Origin: an uncultured Marinoscillum sp.
GTDB lineage: Bacteria > Bacteroidota > Bacteroidia > Cytophagales > MED-G16
DNA: 46,275 nucleotides
Reading direction: 5' to 3'
Assembly: GCA_902529805.1 (NCBI GenBank)
Contig: CABZXU010000014.1
Coordinates: forward strand, 1-46,275
Part shown: positions 7,637 through 18,125 of the stretch, piece after piece
How the letters are laid out: each line of letters starts with the position of its first letter
Position numbering within the stretch: position 1 is the stretch's first letter
The notes under the pieces: generated by a model
Databases searched by the model: none
What the model saw: only the letters and a program-made list of their open reading frames with translations
Told to the model about the DNA's origin: nothing
Program-made: the position numbers and the translations under genes

Positions 7637-8968
7637 ATGAATTATTATCAACATATACGTAATAGCATTTTTTTAGCCTTTCCAATAATGTTAAGTCAAT
7701 TAGGCCATGTTGTTGTTGGAGTAGTAGATAGTTTAATGGTAGGTAGATTAGGTACAGAAGAACTAGCAGCAGTTTCTCTATCCAATTCATTTTTTAATTT
7801 TGTTTTATTATTTGGGATTGGTTTATCCTATGGTATCACACCTCTAATTTCATCTTCAAAAGGAGAAAATAAAAAAAAATCAATAGGTGTTGTTTTATAT
7901 AATGGTTTATTAATTAACTTTTTATTTGCAATTTTCTTATCCTTAATTCTCATTATTTCAAAATTTATTTTATTAGAGTTAGATCAAAATAAAAATGTTT
8001 TGGAATTAACTTTTCCATACTTAGATGTTATTGCAATTTCTCTTATCCCTTTAATGATATTTCAAACATTTAAACAATACATCGAAGGGCTTGGGTTTAC
8101 AAAACAACCTATGGTAATTTCTGTTGTTGCAAATGTTTTGAACATAGTATTGAATTATCTTTTAATTTTTGGAGTAGGTGGTTTTCCAAGATTGGAGGTT
8201 TTAGGAGCAGGATATGCATCTTTTATCAGTAGGGTATTTATGATGGTTTGTATAATAATTTATGTATTACAAACAAAAAAGTTTAATAGTTTTATAAATG
8301 AATTAAATTTTTTTTCAATTAAAAGAAAAATTATAAACAAAATTTTAGCAATAGGCGTTCCATCTGGTTTCCAATTTGTTTTTGAAATAGGATCATTTAG
8401 TATAGCAGCAGTTATGATTGGGTGGTTTGGTGCAGAAGCTTTAGCATCTCATCAAATTGCTCTTAACCTTGCAAGTATTACCTATATGATAGCAACTGGA
8501 ATTTCAGCATCTTCTATGATATCATTAGGATACTTTTATGGAAAAAAAAATTATGCTGATTTAAAAAAATCAGGCTATGCAAATTTTATTATAGTTTCTA
8601 TTATGATGGGTATTTTTGGTGTATTATTTATTTTATTTCGAAAAGAACTACCTGCTTTTTATATTGATGATCCAGATGTTATTATTTTGGCATCAAACTT
8701 AATTATAATTGCCGCTTTATTTCAAATTCCAGATGGAATTCAATCCGTAGGCTTAGGTGTTTTAAGAGGAATAAGAGATACAAAAGTTCCAACATTAGTT
8801 ACCTTTATTGCTTATTGGATTATTGCTATACCCTTATGCTACTTTCTTGGTGTAACGAAAAATTATGGCCCAATTGGAATTTGGATAGGGTTAATGATGG
8901 GATTGTGGATTGCAGCAATTTTTCATTTACTTAGGTTTAGTTATATTACAAAAAAAATTATAAGATGA
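7637..8968 (+). CDS. MATE family multidrug/solute exporter
   Basis: The 443-residue polytopic protein shows the two-lobed MATE layout of about twelve membrane helices. The N-terminal 'AFPIMLSQLGHVVVGVVDSLMVGRLG' segment and the C-lobe 'ALASHQIALNLASI' and 'LGVLRGIRDTKVP' segments match the NorM subgroup. MATE exporters use sodium or proton gradients to expel cationic drugs or metabolites; the substrate cannot be deduced. The stop overlaps the acyltransferase start by four bases, so the two are co-translated. Confidence 0.9.
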   Translation: MNYYQHIRNSIFLAFPIMLSQLGHVVVGVVDSLMVGRLGTEELAAVSLSNSFFNFVLLFGIGLSYGITPLISSSKGENKKKSIGVVLYNGLLINFLFAIFLSLILIISKFILLELDQNKNVLELTFPYLDVIAISLIPLMIFQTFKQYIEGLGFTKQPMVISVVANVLNIVLNYLLIFGVGGFPRLEVLGAGYASFISRVFMMVCIIIYVLQTKKFNSFINELNFFSIKRKIINKILAIGVPSGFQFVFEIGSFSIAAVMIGWFGAEALASHQIALNLASITYMIATGISASSMISLGYFYGKKNYADLKKSGYANFIIVSIMMGIFGVLFILFRKELPAFYIDDPDVIILASNLIIIAALFQIPDGIQSVGLGVLRGIRDTKVPTLVTFIAYWIIAIPLCYFLGVTKNYGPIGIWIGLMMGLWIAAIFHLLRFSYITKKIIR

Positions 8969-9693
8969 ATTTGCTAAAATTTTTCTATTCAGTATATGCT
9001 TTAATAATGTTTACAATAGTATTTTTATTTTGGAGCCCATTTTTACTTTTTGGAGTTTGGTTTAAAAGTTTATCAAAACCAGCATTGAGATTAAAACATA
9101 TTATTGCTAAATCTTTTATGCTATCTATTTTTATGCCTTACAGCATACAGTATAGTAAGAAGATAGATTTTAATAAACAGTATGTTATAATAGCAAACCA
9201 TTTTTCTTATTTTGATATTCCGGCATTTGTTGCAATAAATATTCCAATGAAGTTAATTGGTAAAATGGATGTTTCAAATATTCCTTTATTAGGATATATA
9301 TTTAAAGGACTTCATATTTATGTAGATAGAAAAGATAAAGAGAGCAGAAAGAAAACTTATATTAAATCATATAAAGCAGTTGATGAAGGCTTTAATGTAG
9401 GTGTTTTTCCAGAAGGTGGAATTAAAACTAAAAAAGTTCCTCAGATGGCAGAATTTAAAGACGGAGCTTTTGCTATAGCTCTAAAAAAAAGAATCCCAAT
9501 TTTACCAGTAAGTTTACTTGATGCATATAGGATTATGCAAGGTTCATTTCTTTTATCATGGCACAAATGTAGGGTTATATGTCATGAACCTATTTCACCA
9601 GAAGGATACTCAATGGAAAATTTAGAAGAATTTAAAAAAAAGTGTTACAATATATTAGATTCTAAATTAAGAAAAGGATTTTTATCAACTTGA
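8965..9693 (+). CDS. PlsC-like 1-acyl-glycerol-3-phosphate acyltransferase
   Basis: The 242-residue protein has an N-terminal membrane segment (about 5-30) and the acyltransferase motifs in order: NHFSYFD with His79 and Asp84 (the HX4D catalytic pair) and FPEGG at 148-152. It would esterify the second position of lysophosphatidic acid in phospholipid synthesis at the inner membrane, although related lipid acyltransferases share these motifs. It overlaps the MATE gene by four bases. Confidence 0.82.
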   Translation: MNLLKFFYSVYALIMFTIVFLFWSPFLLFGVWFKSLSKPALRLKHIIAKSFMLSIFMPYSIQYSKKIDFNKQYVIIANHFSYFDIPAFVAINIPMKLIGKMDVSNIPLLGYIFKGLHIYVDRKDKESRKKTYIKSYKAVDEGFNVGVFPEGGIKTKKVPQMAEFKDGAFAIALKKRIPILPVSLLDAYRIMQGSFLLSWHKCRVICHEPISPEGYSMENLEEFKKKCYNILDSKLRKGFLST

Positions 9694-9723
9694 TTCTATA
9701 AAAAAAACTAACTTTATAGTATA

Positions 9724-11232
9724 ATGTCTTCTAAGAAATTTAGTTACGGAAAAGATAAACTTACTTACAGGATTGCAATCAAAATTGCTGTTGGAGAAGT
9801 TAGTACAATGATTGATTCTTCTCAATCTGAGAAAATTATGGAATCAAGAAAAAAAGTTGAATCTATTTCTTCTTCAAACAATACTGTATATGGAATAAAT
9901 ACTGGTTTTGGAGCTCTTTGTAATACCATAATATCATCTGAAGACTCCAATCTACTTCAGGAAAATCTCCTAAAAAGCCATGCAGTAGGTGTAGGGAAGA
10001 AAGTTCCAAAAATAATTTCTAAACTTATGATGATAATTAAGGTTCATTCTCTTTGCATGGGTCATTCAGGAGTTAGGATTGATATTATTGATAGAATTTG
10101 CTGGCATATTAAGAATAATATATTACCTGCTGTACCTATAAAAGGTTCAGTTGGTGCTTCAGGAGACCTTGCTCCCCTTGCTCATCTTTTTCTTCCTCTT
10201 ATTGGTGAGGGAGAAGTATATTATAAGGGGAAGAAAATCCGATCTTCAGATATGCTTAATAAGGAGAAGATGATACCATTAAATATTAAAGAAAAGGAGG
10301 GACTTGCTCTTATTAATGGAACTCAGTTTATATGTGCTTTTACTTGCTATGCATTGGATAGGTTTAGAAATTGTCTTGAGAATGCAGACATTATATCTGC
10401 GATGAGTGTTGAAGGTACAATGGGCTCTGATATTTCATTTAGTAAAGAATTGAATGATCTAAGACCATATAATGGAGCTTCTATTGTATCAGATAAAATT
10501 AGAGAATTACTAGAAGACTCAGAAGTTATTGCTTCAAATAAAAAGTCTGGAAAAGTTCAAGACCCTTATTCTATAAGGTGCATACCTCAAGTTCATGGTG
10601 CAAGTTGGGATTCTTATTTTCACTTAGAAAAAACAATAAATATTGAACTCAACTCTGTTACAGATAATCCAATAGTTATGAAAGATGGAAATATTATTAG
10701 TGGTGGAAATTTCCATGGTCAGCCAGTTGCTATCCCAATTGACTATAGTATTGTTGCAGCCTCAGAGCTTGGAAACATATCTGATAGAAGAATTTATTTA
10801 CTTTTAAAAGGAAATAAAGTAGTACCTCAACTATTATTAAAAAAGATTGGCATCAATTCAGGTTTCATGATTTTACAATATACAAGTGCAGCATTAGTTA
10901 GCGAAAATAAAAATTTATGTTTTCCAGCGAGTGCTGATTCAATAACAACTTCTCTTGGACAAGAAGATCATGTCAGTATGGGCTCAATAGGTGCTGTAAA
11001 GTTTCTAAAGGTTATAAAAAATTTAGAAAAAATCTTAGCTATAGAATTACTTTGTTCGGTTCAAGCTTTAGATTTCCATAGACCTTTCTCATCTAATAAG
11101 AAACTCGAATCTTGCATAGGATATGTAAGAAAGCACATTAGTTTCAGTGATAAAGATAAAATTTTTACTGATGATATTAAAATAGCAATAAAAATAGTTA
11201 AGTCTAGAAAACTGATTGAATCAACATCTTAA
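9724..11232 (+). CDS. hutH: Histidine ammonia-lyase
   Basis: The 502-residue enzyme removes ammonia from L-histidine to give urocanate, the first step of histidine use. The Ala145-Ser146-Gly147 triad in '[14 protein letters not shown]' forms the MIO electrophile, matching the known position (142-144) in Pseudomonas HutH. '[11 protein letters not shown]' and 'SVTDNPIV' are also family hallmarks. It opens the hutH-hutU-hutI-ftcD-symporter run. A weak promoter candidate with one mismatch (TAACTTTA) lies just upstream at about 9708. No hut regulator gene is nearby. Confidence 0.95.
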   Translation: MSSKKFSYGKDKLTYRIAIKIAVGEVSTMIDSSQSEKIMESRKKVESISSSNNTVYGINTGFGALCNTIISSEDSNLLQENLLKSHAVGVGKKVPKIISKLMMIIKVHSLCMGHSGVRIDIIDRICWHIKNNILPAVPIKGSVGASGDLAPLAHLFLPLIGEGEVYYKGKKIRSSDMLNKEKMIPLNIKEKEGLALINGTQFICAFTCYALDRFRNCLENADIISAMSVEGTMGSDISFSKELNDLRPYNGASIVSDKIRELLEDSEVIASNKKSGKVQDPYSIRCIPQVHGASWDSYFHLEKTINIELNSVTDNPIVMKDGNIISGGNFHGQPVAIPIDYSIVAASELGNISDRRIYLLLKGNKVVPQLLLKKIGINSGFMILQYTSAALVSENKNLCFPASADSITTSLGQEDHVSMGSIGAVKFLKVIKNLEKILAIELLCSVQALDFHRPFSSNKKLESCIGYVRKHISFSDKDKIFTDDIKIAIKIVKSRKLIESTS

Positions 11233-11236
11233 AACC

Positions 11237-12907
11237 ATGAATATATCTCACTTTTTAGATCAGTATGCCTCTCATCCAAACTATAAATCTCCTGTTGGTT
11301 CTAAGTTGAATTCAAAAAGTTGGCAAACTGAAGCTCCACTAAGAATGTTATTGAACAATCTTGATTCTGAAGTCGCTGAAGATCCAAATAATTTAATTGT
11401 TTATGGTGGTTCTGGTCAGGCAGCTAGAAATAGGGAATCTTTAGAAAAGATAATTGAGATTTTGCTTGATTTGGAAGAAGATGAAAGTTTACTAATTCAA
11501 TCAGGAAAACCAGTAGGAAAAGTTAGAAGTCATGATCAGGCACCCAGGGTATTAATTGCAAATTCAAATCTTGTACCTGAGTGGGCTAGCTGGGAACATT
11601 TTGAGAAATTAAAAAGTGATGGACTTATGATGTATGGTCAAATGACTGCAGGTAGTTGGATTTATATAGGAACTCAAGGAATTTTACAAGGAACCTATGA
11701 AACATTTGCTGCCTGTGCAAATAAACACTTTGGAGGCTCCCTTAGAGGTAAGCTTCTAGTTTCTGGTGGTCTAGGAGGAATGGGAGGTGCTCAGCCACTT
11801 GCTGCTACAATGACTGGGGCTACATTTCTTGGAGCAGATATAGATTCTTCTAGAATAGAGAAAAGGTTGAAAACAAAATATATAGATAAAATGACAGAAT
11901 CATATATAGAAGCAAGAGATTGGGTTTTAGATGCTAAAAAAAATAATAAAAACATATCAGTTGGTTTGGTAAGTGATGCAGGTGATATGCTAGATAATTT
12001 ATTAGAAGATGGTATTATTCCAGAGGTTTTGACAGATCAGACTTCGGCTCATGATCCAATCTTTGGATATGTTCCTAATGGTATGACTTTGAACCAGGCT
12101 CAAGAATTGAGAAATTCAGATCAGAAAAAATATAAAGAAATATCTCTAAAGAGTATGGCAAGACATGTTTCGCTAATGCTTAAAATGCAAGAAAGAGGTG
12201 CGATTACTTTTGACTATGGAAATAATTTAAGAGAATTTGCGAAAATAGGTGGGGAGAAAAACGCATTTAGCTTTAATGGATTTGTTCCAGATTATATTCG
12301 TCCTTTATTTTGTGAAGGCAAGGGGCCATTTAGGTGGGCAGCACTATCTGGAGATCCTGAAGATATTTACAAAACAGATAAGGCATTGATAAATGCATTT
12401 CCAGATAATAAGGATATGATCAAATGGCTTAAACAAGCAAAAGAAAAAATTCATTTTCAAGGGTTACCATGTAGAATCTGCTGGCTTGGGATGGGAGAGA
12501 GAGAGAAAGCAGGTATAATATTTAATGATTTAGTTAAATCTGGTGAGGTTTCTGCACCATTAGTAATTGGTAGAGACCACCTTGATTGCGGATCTGTAGC
12601 CTCACCAAATAGAGAAACCGAAGGGATGATAGATGGTTCTGATGCAGTATCTGATTGGCCTCTTTTAAATTTGATGTCAAATACTGCTGGTGGAGCAACA
12701 TGGGTATCTTTTCATCATGGTGGTGGAGTTGGTATGGGTTACTCTCAACATGCAGGCATGGTGGTATTAGTTGATGGAACGGATAGAGCAAAAAACTGTA
12801 TTAAAAGAGTTCTTCACAATGATCCTGCAATGGGTGTATTTAGGCATAGTGATGCTGGTTATGAGATAGCAAATAAATTCTCTAAGAAATTTAAACTAGA
12901 TATTTAA
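11237..12907 (+). CDS. hutU: Urocanate hydratase (urocanase)
   Basis: The 556-residue protein matches the 557 residues of the Pseudomonas enzyme. It hydrates urocanate to imidazolone propionate with tightly bound NAD. Visible are the glycine-rich NAD region '[17 protein letters not shown]' and '[10 protein letters not shown]' with Cys415, equivalent to the active-site cysteine (410) of the family. The C-terminal '[19 protein letters not shown]' is also conserved. An upstream in-frame ATG at 11216 overlaps hutH by 17 bases; the ATG at 11237, four bases after the hutH stop, gives the family length and is preferred. Confidence 0.95.
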   Translation: MNISHFLDQYASHPNYKSPVGSKLNSKSWQTEAPLRMLLNNLDSEVAEDPNNLIVYGGSGQAARNRESLEKIIEILLDLEEDESLLIQSGKPVGKVRSHDQAPRVLIANSNLVPEWASWEHFEKLKSDGLMMYGQMTAGSWIYIGTQGILQGTYETFAACANKHFGGSLRGKLLVSGGLGGMGGAQPLAATMTGATFLGADIDSSRIEKRLKTKYIDKMTESYIEARDWVLDAKKNNKNISVGLVSDAGDMLDNLLEDGIIPEVLTDQTSAHDPIFGYVPNGMTLNQAQELRNSDQKKYKEISLKSMARHVSLMLKMQERGAITFDYGNNLREFAKIGGEKNAFSFNGFVPDYIRPLFCEGKGPFRWAALSGDPEDIYKTDKALINAFPDNKDMIKWLKQAKEKIHFQGLPCRICWLGMGEREKAGIIFNDLVKSGEVSAPLVIGRDHLDCGSVASPNRETEGMIDGSDAVSDWPLLNLMSNTAGGATWVSFHHGGGVGMGYSQHAGMVVLVDGTDRAKNCIKRVLHNDPAMGVFRHSDAGYEIANKFSKKFKLDI

Positions 12908-12908
12908 A

Positions 12909-14126
12909 TTGAATAAATTAATCGGCCCCTTTTCACAGATATTAACAATGTCAAATCTACCTCTTCATGGAGCAATATCTGATAATAAGATTGAGGTTAT
13001 TGATAAAGGAGGAGTTGTTATTTCAGGAGATAAAATTATAGAAGTTGGTAATTTTGAAAATCTTTTTAAAAAAAAATATCAGTTAATAGAAATTAATAAT
13101 CCTCAAGTTTTACTTCCTGGTTTTATTGACTGTCATACCCACATTTGTCATTTTGGATCTAGATCAGATGAATATTCCAAAAGAAATGCTGGAGTATCAT
13201 ATCAAAAAATTTTATCTGAAGGAGGTGGAATCCATAATACAATGTCTGCTACTGAAAAAGCTTCGGATAATGATTTATTAAATGTTACTAGTAAAAGATT
13301 AGATAGGCATCTCAAAGAGGGTGTTCTTACTTGTGAGGTAAAGAGTGGTTATGGATCTAATCTTAGTGAGGAGGTCAGATTATTATCTCTAATTAATCAA
13401 TTAAATACCTCACATATTGTAGATATAGTTCCAACTTGTCTTGCTGCTCATGTTACACCTAAAGGTTACAAGTCTTCTTCAGAATATCTTGAAAAAATAA
13501 TTAAGGAGTTAATTCCTATAATTAAAAAAAGAAAGCTAACAGATAGAGTAGACATCTTTACTGAAGAAAAAGCATTTTCTGTAAACGAATCTTTAAAATA
13601 CCTCTCTGAATTAAAAGGTGACTTTGATATTACAGTTCATGCTAATCAATTTTCATCAGGAGGAGTAGAAGTTGCTGTTAAATCTGGAGCAAAAAGTGCC
13701 GATCATCTAGAGTTTTTAAATGAAAAGGAAATTAAGTTACTTTCTAAGTCAAATACAAGTGCTGTTGTGCTACCCGGCTGCAGTTTAGGTCTTGGTATTC
13801 CTTTTGCACCTGCTAGAAAATTATTGGATGGTAATTGTAAATTGTCAATTGCAACTGACTGGAACCCTGGATCAGCTCCTATGGGAGACTTATTACATCA
13901 AGCATCATTACTTGGTTCAATAGAGAAATTAACCAATGCTGAGGTTTTTTCTGCAATAACATTTAGGGCAGCAGATGCATTAGGGTTAGAGGATAGAGGG
14001 AGAATAGAAAAATATAAAATAGCAGATTTTATTGGATTTGAGACCAAAGACTACAAAGAAATTTTATATCACCAAGGTAAACTGAAGCCGTCTCTTATTT
14101 GTAAAAGAGGAGAAATCTATAATTAA
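12909..14126 (+). CDS. hutI: Imidazolonepropionase
   Basis: This 405-residue amidohydrolase opens the imidazolone ring to N-formimino-L-glutamate. The metal site is visible in 'GFIDCHTHICHFGSRSDEY' (HxH), 'VHANQF' and 'ATDWNPGSAP'. The apparent start is TTG at 12909, two bases after the hutU stop, giving MNKLIGPF; no ATG lies closer to the expected N terminus. Translation is therefore probably coupled to hutU. Confidence 0.93.
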   Translation: MNKLIGPFSQILTMSNLPLHGAISDNKIEVIDKGGVVISGDKIIEVGNFENLFKKKYQLIEINNPQVLLPGFIDCHTHICHFGSRSDEYSKRNAGVSYQKILSEGGGIHNTMSATEKASDNDLLNVTSKRLDRHLKEGVLTCEVKSGYGSNLSEEVRLLSLINQLNTSHIVDIVPTCLAAHVTPKGYKSSSEYLEKIIKELIPIIKKRKLTDRVDIFTEEKAFSVNESLKYLSELKGDFDITVHANQFSSGGVEVAVKSGAKSADHLEFLNEKEIKLLSKSNTSAVVLPGCSLGLGIPFAPARKLLDGNCKLSIATDWNPGSAPMGDLLHQASLLGSIEKLTNAEVFSAITFRAADALGLEDRGRIEKYKIADFIGFETKDYKEILYHQGKLKPSLICKRGEIYN

Positions 14127-14143
14127 TAACTAATTTTATATTT

Positions 14144-15820
14144 ATGAATCAAATAATTGAGTGTGTTCCAAACTTTTCTGAAGGTAGAAACCAGAATGTT
14201 ATAAATGAAATTTCAAATTCTATCTCAAAAATAAAAGGTGTTTACTTATTAAATGTTGATCCTGGCAATGCTACAAATAGAACTGTAATGACTTTTGTTG
14301 GAGATCCTGATTCTGTTATAGAGGCAGCATATAATGCTATTAAGGTTGCTAGTGAGAAAATTGATATGATTAAGCATAAAGGTGAACATCCTAGATTTGG
14401 CGCAACAGATGTTTGTCCTTTAATTCCTGTTTCAAATATTACTTTTGATGAGTTAATTCCATATGCGGAGAAATTAGCTAAAAGAGTATCAGATAATTTA
14501 GATATTCCTGTTTATTTATATGAGTATGCTGCAAAAGAAGAGAAACGTAAAAATCTTGCAAATGTTAGATCAGGTGAATATGAGGGATTAGAAGAGAAAA
14601 TATCAAAAATAGATTGGAAGCCAGACTTCGGAAAAAACTTCAATAAAAAATCTGGTGCTACTGCTATAGGAGTTAGAGATTTTTTAATAGCATATAATAT
14701 TAATTTAAATACAAAGTCTACTCGACTTGCTAATGCAATTGCTTTTGATGTTAGAGAAAAAGGAAGAATAAAAAGAAAAGGCCACCCTGTCATTGGAGAA
14801 ATTGTATATGATAAAAATGGAAATCCTGAAAATATAAAAGGTTCGTTAAAACATGTAAAAGCTATTGGATGGTATATTGATGAGTTTGGAATAGCTCAGA
14901 TTTCTATGAATCTTACAAATATAACAAAAACACCCATTCATACTGTATTTGATGAAGTATCAAAAAAAGCTGAAAAAAGAGGAACTAGAGTTACTGGATC
15001 TGAATTGGTTGGACTTATTCCCTTAAAATCTATATTAGATGCAGGGAAATATTTTTTAAAAAAACAAAATAGATCTTTAGGAATTCCAGAAAGTGATATT
15101 ATAAAGATCGCTATTGAATCGTTAGGCTTAAATCAAGTAAAAGACTTTGATCCTGAAAAAAATATTTTAGAATATTATCTTGATAAAATCTCAAGTAAAC
15201 GAAAGAAACTTTTGGATTTATCAGCAAAAGATTTTTCTGATGAAGTATCAAGAGAATCTCCTGCACCAGGTGGTGGATCTGTTTCTTCTTACGTAGGATC
15301 TCTTGGAGCTTCACTTTCTGGTATGGTTGCAAATTTATCTTGTAATACTAGAGGTTGGGAGGATAAGGTTGATGTATTTAGTGATTTAGCTAAAGACCTT
15401 AATAAGGTAAGGGAAGAATTACTTCACTTAGTAGATGAAGATTCAAATGCATTTAATGCTATTATGAATGCATTTAAATCTCCAAAAAATAATGAGAAAG
15501 AAAAACAAATTAGAAAAGAAGAAATTAATAAGGCAACATTGTATGCTGCTGAGGTTCCTCTAAGAGTTATGAGAAAAGCATTTCAATGTTATATATATAT
15601 TACAAAGTTATCAAAAGAGGGCAATCAAAACTCACTATCTGACTCAGGGGTTGCTTGCTTATGTATTTATGCTTGTATTTATGGTGCATACCTTAACGTT
15701 AGGATTAACTTGAAAGGCATAGAAAATGATAATGGAATTATGAAGGAGGCGAAAGAAATTATTGCTAAATCAGAGATAGAAAAAGAAAAAATTCTTAATT
15801 TCATCCAACAAAAAATATAA
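14144..15820 (+). CDS. ftcD: Bifunctional glutamate formimidoyltransferase / formimidoyl-THF cyclodeaminase
   Basis: The 558-residue protein fuses two enzymes in the arrangement known from animals and Bacteroidota. Residues 1 to about 330 form the formiminotransferase, starting 'IIECVPNFSEGRN' and carrying His82 in 'GEHPRFGATD', the same number as the porcine catalytic histidine. Residues from about 360 form the cyclodeaminase, with 'ESPAPGGGSVSSYVGSLGAS'. Together they move the formimino group of formiminoglutamate to tetrahydrofolate and release ammonia, giving glutamate and methenyl-THF. This choice means the pathway does not need HutF/HutG. It follows hutI by 17 bases. Confidence 0.93.
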   Translation: MNQIIECVPNFSEGRNQNVINEISNSISKIKGVYLLNVDPGNATNRTVMTFVGDPDSVIEAAYNAIKVASEKIDMIKHKGEHPRFGATDVCPLIPVSNITFDELIPYAEKLAKRVSDNLDIPVYLYEYAAKEEKRKNLANVRSGEYEGLEEKISKIDWKPDFGKNFNKKSGATAIGVRDFLIAYNINLNTKSTRLANAIAFDVREKGRIKRKGHPVIGEIVYDKNGNPENIKGSLKHVKAIGWYIDEFGIAQISMNLTNITKTPIHTVFDEVSKKAEKRGTRVTGSELVGLIPLKSILDAGKYFLKKQNRSLGIPESDIIKIAIESLGLNQVKDFDPEKNILEYYLDKISSKRKKLLDLSAKDFSDEVSRESPAPGGGSVSSYVGSLGASLSGMVANLSCNTRGWEDKVDVFSDLAKDLNKVREELLHLVDEDSNAFNAIMNAFKSPKNNEKEKQIRKEEINKATLYAAEVPLRVMRKAFQCYIYITKLSKEGNQNSLSDSGVACLCIYACIYGAYLNVRINLKGIENDNGIMKEAKEIIAKSEIEKEKILNFIQQKI

Positions 15821-15851
15821 TCTATATTAGTTTTATCTAAATTATATATTA

Positions 15852-17549
15852 ATGCAACAATTCAACGAGTTATTAATTTACATTGATCAGTTTCTTGGTA
15901 GTGCTTTTTATTTTGTTCCATTGCTCATAGGAACTGGTTTGTTCTTTACATTATATCTAAGATTTCCTCAGATAAGATATTTTAATTTTGCTCTAAAAGT
16001 AGTTAGAGGGAAATTTGATAAAAAAGATGATGAAGGCGATACCTCTCATTTTCAAGCACTTACAACTGCTCTTTCAGGAACAGTAGGTACCGGAAATATA
16101 GCTGGTGTTGCTTTTGCTATTCATCTTGGAGGTCCTGCTGCATTATTTTGGATGCTTGTTACTGCTATGGTAGGGATGACAACTAAATTTGTTGAGGTAA
16201 CCTTATCACATAAATATAGAGAAAAGATATCCGACGGCACTATGTCTGGTGGTCCAATGTATTTTATGAAAAATGCAGATTTTAGATTATTTGGTAAAAA
16301 AGTTAATTTAAAATGGGTTGGGATACTTTTCGCTTTTGCAACAGTTCTTTCATCTTTTGGAACAGGAAACCTACCTCAAATCAATAGCATTTCTAATTCT
16401 ATGCTTGCATCTTTTGGTATAGATAAGATGATTACTGGGGGTATATTAGCTATTTTATTGGGAGCAGTTATAATTGGTGGTATTAAAAGGATTGCGAAGA
16501 TTACTGAGAAACTAGTTCCTTTTATGGCCGTTATTTATATTCTCGGAGCTTTTTCAGTAATAATTTTTAACTATGAAAACATTATTCCTTCATTTATTTC
16601 GATCTTTTCTGAATTATTCTCAGGCAGTGCAGCTGTAGGAGGATTTTTAGGAGCTTCAGTATCCTATGCTATTTCAAGAGGAGTAAATAGAGGCCTTTAC
16701 TCAAATGAAGCAGGCCAAGGTTCTGCTCCAATAGCTCATGCTTCAGCAAAAACTAATGAGCCAGTTTCTGAAGGTTTAGTTGCTATCCTTGAACCATTTA
16801 TTGATACAATTATAATTTGTACTATTACTGGTTTGGTTCTTCTTTCTTCTGGTGTTTGGAGTGAGAAACATCATAATACATTCGCTCAGGCGGATCTTAT
16901 TTTTTTAGATAAAGTTTATATGGAACAAAATCAAGATGATTTAAAGATCTTATTTGATTATCTTAACGGAAACAGTTCAATTAATAAATTTAAAGGAGAA
17001 GTGGATGTTGAGAATGGTTTATTGTTAAATAATATTTCAATAATTCATGCTAGGTCAATAGCTGAAGATGTAATTATTTATGATAATAATAAGAATCGAT
17101 TTACAGGTAAAATGAATATTATAGATGGTAAGATACAGGACGATCTAATAGTTGAAGGTAAGTCCTTAGTACATAGCGCACCTCTAACTGCTATGGCGTT
17201 TGATAAAGGATTTTTAGGAAATTATGGAAATTATATTGTAAGTATTGGTTTATTATTATTTGCTTTTAGTACAGCAATAGCTTGGTCTTATTATGGTGAT
17301 AGAGCAATGACGTATTTGTTTGGTTCTGGTTCAGTTGTATATTATAGGATAGTTTATGTTATTGGTTTTTTTATAGCATCATTTGCTGATACAACATTAA
17401 TTTGGAATGTTTCTCTTATAACAATTGCTTTAATGACTATTCCAAATCTTATTGGTTTATTATGGCTAAGGCAAGAGGTGAAATCAACTGTAAAAGAGTA
17501 TTGGATTAATTTTAAAAAAGAATGGCCTAACGAAAATACTCCTGAATAA
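15852..17549 (+). CDS. AGCS family sodium:amino-acid symporter
   Basis: The 565-residue membrane protein matches AGCS carriers, which import alanine or glycine with sodium: '[22 protein letters not shown]', '[21 protein letters not shown]', '[11 protein letters not shown]' and '[19 protein letters not shown]'. A soluble insertion of about 100 residues (roughly 343-441) interrupts the helices between '[12 protein letters not shown]' and '[10 protein letters not shown]'; similar inserts occur in Bacteroidota homologues. The position at the end of the hut run suggests uptake of histidine or of an amino acid linked to it, but this is inference. It converges on zapA with one base between the stops. 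Confidence 0.88.
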   Translation: MQQFNELLIYIDQFLGSAFYFVPLLIGTGLFFTLYLRFPQIRYFNFALKVVRGKFDKKDDEGDTSHFQALTTALSGTVGTGNIAGVAFAIHLGGPAALFWMLVTAMVGMTTKFVEVTLSHKYREKISDGTMSGGPMYFMKNADFRLFGKKVNLKWVGILFAFATVLSSFGTGNLPQINSISNSMLASFGIDKMITGGILAILLGAVIIGGIKRIAKITEKLVPFMAVIYILGAFSVIIFNYENIIPSFISIFSELFSGSAAVGGFLGASVSYAISRGVNRGLYSNEAGQGSAPIAHASAKTNEPVSEGLVAILEPFIDTIIICTITGLVLLSSGVWSEKHHNTFAQADLIFLDKVYMEQNQDDLKILFDYLNGNSSINKFKGEVDVENGLLLNNISIIHARSIAEDVIIYDNNKNRFTGKMNIIDGKIQDDLIVEGKSLVHSAPLTAMAFDKGFLGNYGNYIVSIGLLLFAFSTAIAWSYYGDRAMTYLFGSGSVVYYRIVYVIGFFIASFADTTLIWNVSLITIALMTIPNLIGLLWLRQEVKSTVKEYWINFKKEWPNENTPE

Positions 17550-17550
17550 T

Positions 17551-17832
17551 TTATAAATAATTATCTACTGATTTATTCATTTCTTTTAACTTTTCTAAAA
17601 CCTGATTACTTCCTACTGGTGATTTGTTTTGATTTGACAATTTAATATAAGAATCAAAAGCAACCATAGCAAGTAAATCTTGTGGGTCATCAATATTCAT
17701 TTTAGTTTTATATGAATTAATTTGTTCATTGATTTTTTTCCCAACTTTTCTTATTAATTCTTCCTCTTCTTTTTTAATTGTCATTGGATATTCTCTATTT
17801 CCAATTTTTAACCTTATTGATAATTGTTCCAT
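17551..17832 (-). CDS. zapA: Cell division protein ZapA
   Basis: The 93-residue protein has the ZapA pattern: an N-terminal beta part ('LSIRLKIGNREYPMTI'), then 'EEELIRKVGKKINEQINSYK' and 'DPQDLLAMVAFDSYIKL' and a C-terminal coiled coil. ZapA binds and bundles FtsZ in the cytoplasm. The ATG at 17832 lies one base after the stop of the coiled-coil gene and fits the family better than the in-frame start at 17856. It is last in the pheT unit, the usual Bacteroidota location. Confidence 0.85.
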   Translation of the reverse strand: MEQLSIRLKIGNREYPMTIKKEEEELIRKVGKKINEQINSYKTKMNIDDPQDLLAMVAFDSYIKLSNQNKSPVGSNQVLEKLKEMNKSVDNYL

Positions 17833-17833
17833 T

Positions 17834-18124
17834 TTACGATAATTTAATAGATTCAATGCATTTTTCTATTTCAAGAATATTTTTTTCTAATTCTTCTTTC
17901 AATTTATTTTTTTCAATCAAACTGGTTGCATCTTTATTAGATAATTGTTTTTGATTTTTAAGGTTTGATATTTCAAAATCTTTTAAAGTCAATTTAATAT
18001 CCATTTCTTCATTTTTTAGATTTATTTCCTCCACTTTTTTTTTTAATTCATTATAATTATTTAACAAACTTGACAGTTTATTTTCTAATTTTTTTAATTC
18101 AAATTGTATTTCATTATCAAGCAT
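17834..18124 (-). CDS. Small coiled-coil protein between pheT and zapA
   Basis: The 96-residue product is almost wholly predicted coiled coil by eye: heptad-like leucine/isoleucine spacing with many Lys and Glu and no cysteine or membrane segment. No enzymatic motif is seen. It lies one base from pheT and one base from zapA, so it is co-translated with a division gene. Size and coiled coil recall ZapB-like FtsZ-ring accessory proteins, but low complexity makes homology unsafe; a division role is inferred from position only. Confidence 0.7.
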   Translation of the reverse strand: MLDNEIQFELKKLENKLSSLLNNYNELKKKVEEINLKNEEMDIKLTLKDFEISNLKNQKQLSNKDATSLIEKNKLKEELEKNILEIEKCIESIKLS

Positions 18125-18125
18125 A

